Part shown: in pieces, positions 61,463-64,000 of the stretch | Position numbering within the stretch: position 1 is the stretch's first letter | Layout of the letters: every line of letters begins with the position of its first letter | Source of the DNA: CAMQRS01 sp964370065 | GTDB lineage: Bacteria > Bacillota_I > Bacilli_A > Erysipelotrichales > Erysipelotrichaceae | Assembly (NCBI GenBank): GCA_964370065.1 | Contig: CAYJGK010000006.1 | Coordinates: forward strand, 1-64,000 | Reading direction: 5' to 3' | DNA: 64,000 nucleotides | Program-made: the position numbers and the translations under genes | The notes under the pieces: generated by a model | Told to the model about the DNA's origin: nothing | What the model saw: the letters and a program-made list of their open reading frames with translations, nothing else | Databases searched by the model: none

Positions 61463-62854
61463 TTATCTTCTACGTTTTAATTTAGATACAAACTTTTTGG
61501 GTGCGGCACCCTTCATGCCAGGCATAGCCGGCATTCCAGGCATTCCACCTTGTGACATTTTAGCCATTTGTCTCATCATCACTTTTGTTTTCTCAAATTG
61601 CGAAATCAATTTATTAATTTCACTTACTTTTGTTCCTGAACCAGCTGCAATTCTATTTTTTCGACTCGCTCTTAAGATAGAAGGATCATTTCGTTCCGCT
61701 TTTGTCATACTTAAAATAATGGCTTCACTACGTTTCATTCCTTGATCCGTATCTTGTTCATTTATTTTAGATGCCATATCTCCCATACCAGGAATATGTT
61801 TCATAATTTTAGTAATAGACCCCATTTTTTTGACTTGTTGTAATTGTGCTAACATATCTTCTAATGTGAACTCTCCACTCATCATACGTTTGGCACTACG
61901 TTCAGCTACATCGATGTCCATTTTCTCTTGCGCTTGCTCGATTAATGTCATCATATCTCCCATACCTAGGATACGCTCTGCCATTCGTTCAGGATAAAAA
62001 ATATCTAAATCTTCGATTTTTTCTCCTAATCCAGTAAATTTGACAGGTACTTTTGTTATGGCACGTACCGATAAGATACCTCCTCCTCTTGAGTCCCCAT
62101 CTAATTTTGTCAGTACTAAACCTGTTACATTTAATAATTCATGGAACGATGTTGCTACATTCACAATATCTTGCCCTGTCATTGCATCCACTGTTAGTAA
62201 CACTTCATTTGGCTGAACGACTTCTTTAAGTTGTCGTAACTCATCCATTAATTCCTCATCAATGTGTAAACGTCCCGCCGTATCAAATAGTACAGTGTCA
62301 TATCCACGCTCCCGTGCATAGTCTAAAGCTTGTTTTGCAGTATCTAATGCAGATACTTCTAATCCTTTTGTGAACACTTCCGTTTGGATTTGTTTTCCTA
62401 AAACTTGCAGTTGTTCAATGGCTGCAGGACGCACGATATCACAAGCTACCAAAAGTACTTTACGACTTTTTTTCTTTTGTAAAACATTTGCAATTTTAGC
62501 TGATGCAGTTGTTTTACCAGTCCCTTGTAAACCCACCATCATAATAGTCGTCAATCCACTTGTTGCATACGTTAACTCAGCTTCTTCTCCACCTAATAAC
62601 TCAACTAACTCATCACGCACTACTTTCACAACCATTTGACTTGGATCTAACGATTGCATTACTTCTACGCCTAACGCTTTTGTTTTCACATTTTCAATAA
62701 AGTCTTTTACAACCTTATAGTTTACATCTGCTTCCAGTAAAGACATACGTACTTCACGAAGCATTTCATCCATATTCTTTTCTGATAATTTACCCTTACC
62801 AGTAATATTTTTCATCGCTTTACTTAAGCGACTCGTTAATGATTCAAATGCCAT
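61463..62854 (-). CDS. ffh: Signal recognition particle protein Ffh
   Basis: Ffh binds 4.5S/6S-like SRP RNA and signal peptides. The NG GTPase domain has GLQGTGKTTASAKIA (near 107), DTAGRLHIDEE and TKLDGDSRGGG. The Met-rich M domain ends with GGMPGMPAMPGMKG and a basic tail. It is 463 residues long. It is monocistronic here, with its own promoter and terminator; no SRP RNA is visible beside it. Confidence 0.97.
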   Translation of the reverse strand: MAFESLTSRLSKAMKNITGKGKLSEKNMDEMLREVRMSLLEADVNYKVVKDFIENVKTKALGVEVMQSLDPSQMVVKVVRDELVELLGGEEAELTYATSGLTTIMMVGLQGTGKTTASAKIANVLQKKKSRKVLLVACDIVRPAAIEQLQVLGKQIQTEVFTKGLEVSALDTAKQALDYARERGYDTVLFDTAGRLHIDEELMDELRQLKEVVQPNEVLLTVDAMTGQDIVNVATSFHELLNVTGLVLTKLDGDSRGGGILSVRAITKVPVKFTGLGEKIEDLDIFYPERMAERILGMGDMMTLIEQAQEKMDIDVAERSAKRMMSGEFTLEDMLAQLQQVKKMGSITKIMKHIPGMGDMASKINEQDTDQGMKRSEAIILSMTKAERNDPSILRASRKNRIAAGSGTKVSEINKLISQFEKTKVMMRQMAKMSQGGMPGMPAMPGMKGAAPKKFVSKLKRRR

Positions 62855-62892
62855 TTTAACACTCCTCTATCCTATTTTGTTTAATCTTTAAA

Positions 62893-62920
62893 ATTATACC
62901 ATACCTATCAAACTTTACAA
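62893..62920 (-). promoter_or_regulatory. Sigma-A promoter of ffh
   Basis: TTGTAA, a 16-bp spacer and TATAAT with extended TGG, immediately after the stop of the DUF815 gene. Confidence 0.72.
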
Positions 62921-62929
62921 TGCTAAACA

Positions 62930-64000
62930 TTAAATCTCATTACTCAATAAAGTAATAAATTGTTTTGCTGTTCTTGGACTTCGTCCATGATGGCGAATTG
63001 CAAAAGCCTCTGCCTTCACATGTAAGGTGTTGGACTCCATATTAATATGATGCAACTTTGCTAATTCATCTACAATTGCTAAGTAAGTAGGTTTATCACA
63101 TTTAGTAAACGTAATCGTTAATCCAAATCGACTTGATAAACTTAGTGTCTCTTGTATCGTGTCTTGCAAATGAATTTCATCTCCTATTCTTGATTGATGA
63201 TTTTCTTTCACTAAATGACGACGATTACTAGTTGCATAAATACACACATTATTAGCAATTGCACTTGCACTTCCTTCTAACATAGATTTTAGAGTTGCAA
63301 AATTTTCATCATTACATTGAAAACTTAAATCATCAATAAATAAAATAAATTTGACTGGTTGTTTCGCCAATTCACTAATTAAATCACTTAATAAATACAA
63401 TTGATTTTTCTTAATTTCTACTAAGCGTAATCCCTGTTTGGCATACGTATTTACAATCGCTTTAATTGTACTAGATTTTCCTGTTCCTGCATCTCCATAT
63501 AATAATAAATGACTGGCTACTTTACCTGCTAATAAAGCTTCCGTATTTTTCACAACACTTGCTCGTTCTCTTTCATATTCATAAAAATCATCTAATGTTT
63601 GTGTATCACTACACAAAACGGGAGTAATTTTTTTATTATGAATATAAAACATGTTATATTTTGCATACATCCCATAACCTTTTTTATATATTTGTTTATT
63701 TTGTTGGGTTGCTAAACTAATAAAATCAAACGCTGTTGTCTCCCATTCTCCCAATACTACTTGTTCAAAATGAAAATCACTAGATTTTAATAAAGATATT
63801 TCTTGTAGAATTAACAATTCTCTTTCCCATTGCTTTTTAAGTAATGCGCTTGGTCTACAATCTATAATACAACGTTTTACATAAGCATTCTCACAGCCCA
63901 ATGTAGCTTCTAAAATCGCACTACTTAAATTTTCGTTTTCTTCATACAATAAACTTGTTAAATCACTATAGGCTTTAATTCTTTCACTTTCTGTACCAAC
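62930..64000 (-). CDS. AAA+ ATPase of the DUF815 family, 5' end outside the window
   Basis: The frame is open to the window edge (VGTESERIKAYSDLTSLLYEEN), so about 356 residues of a protein of some 420 are visible and the start is missing. Walker A YGDAGTGKSS and Walker B FILFIDDLSF lie in the middle, with ATSNRRHL (sensor 1) after them and a C-terminal lid (RSPRTAKQFITLL). These are DUF815-type ATPases of unknown role. No terminator separates it from the ffh promoter. Confidence 0.85.
   Translation of the reverse strand, partial: VGTESERIKAYSDLTSLLYEENENLSSAILEATLGCENAYVKRCIIDCRPSALLKKQWERELLILQEISLLKSSDFHFEQVVLGEWETTAFDFISLATQQNKQIYKKGYGMYAKYNMFYIHNKKITPVLCSDTQTLDDFYEYERERASVVKNTEALLAGKVASHLLLYGDAGTGKSSTIKAIVNTYAKQGLRLVEIKKNQLYLLSDLISELAKQPVKFILFIDDLSFQCNDENFATLKSMLEGSASAIANNVCIYATSNRRHLVKENHQSRIGDEIHLQDTIQETLSLSSRFGLTITFTKCDKPTYLAIVDELAKLHHINMESNTLHVKAEAFAIRHHGRSPRTAKQFITLLSNEI

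Overview
The window comes from a low-GC Bacillota (Firmicutes) chromosome. Gene content and order (PyrR-type pyr attenuator, dnaB/dnaI primosome genes, glyS-dnaG-rpoD-trmK, rplU-prp-rpmA-obgE, topA-trmFO-xerC, rpsB-tsf, pyrH-frr-uppS-cdsA-dxr-rseP) fit Bacilli/Erysipelotrichia. A large CBM32-bearing GH89 surface glycosidase relic suggests a gut or mucosal host-associated lineage; the exact taxon is inference. Every supported gene is on the minus strand, so the map reads from 64000 down to 1. There are no rRNA or tRNA genes, no insertion sequences and no CRISPR array.

Layout in transcription order: a 5'-truncated DUF815-type AAA+ ATPase (62930-64000); ffh; a short operon of an unknown protein, an NfeD-like protein and an SPFH/QmcA-like protein (59504-61226); dprA; topA-trmFO-xerC; rpsB-tsf behind a structured leader; pyrH-frr, then uppS-cdsA-dxr-rseP (lipid and isoprenoid synthesis); smc-ftsY-ylxM-ackA-nrnA; dnaE; rplU-prp-rpmA behind an L21-type leader; obgE, a C39-peptidase-like small ORF, ybeY, dgkA, era, recO; glyS-dnaG-rpoD-trmK; polA-mutM-coaE-dnaB-dnaI, then pfkA-pyk (glycolysis). 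Next comes a roughly 5.9-kb broken gene for a secreted GH89 alpha-N-acetylglucosaminidase. The complete UMP pathway operon pyrB-pyrC-carA-carB-pyrK-pyrD-pyrF-pyrE follows, controlled by a PyrR-binding attenuator, and two unknown membrane proteins end the window.

Most of the window is conserved core genome. The less ordinary parts are: (i) the GH89 gene, recently inactivated by what look like three single-codon TAA stops and two one-base deletions; (ii) a hairpin that is both the likely obgE terminator and the ribosome-binding/start region of an orphan C39-like ORF; (iii) an SMC protein about 200 residues short, with both coiled-coil arms shortened about equally; (iv) a ribosomal protein S2 with a long Arg/Asn-rich tail; (v) leader structures upstream of pyrB, rplU, rpsB and glyS.

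Three runs of 100 N occur. Two of them (12956-13055 and 39690-39789) are flanked by identical 55-bp sequences. Removing 155 bp restores reading frames across both, so these are unmerged contig overlaps and not real breaks. The third (1464-1563) has no flanking duplication and is a true gap of unknown size. I see no clearly novel multi-gene system; the best candidates for undescribed biology are small-scale.
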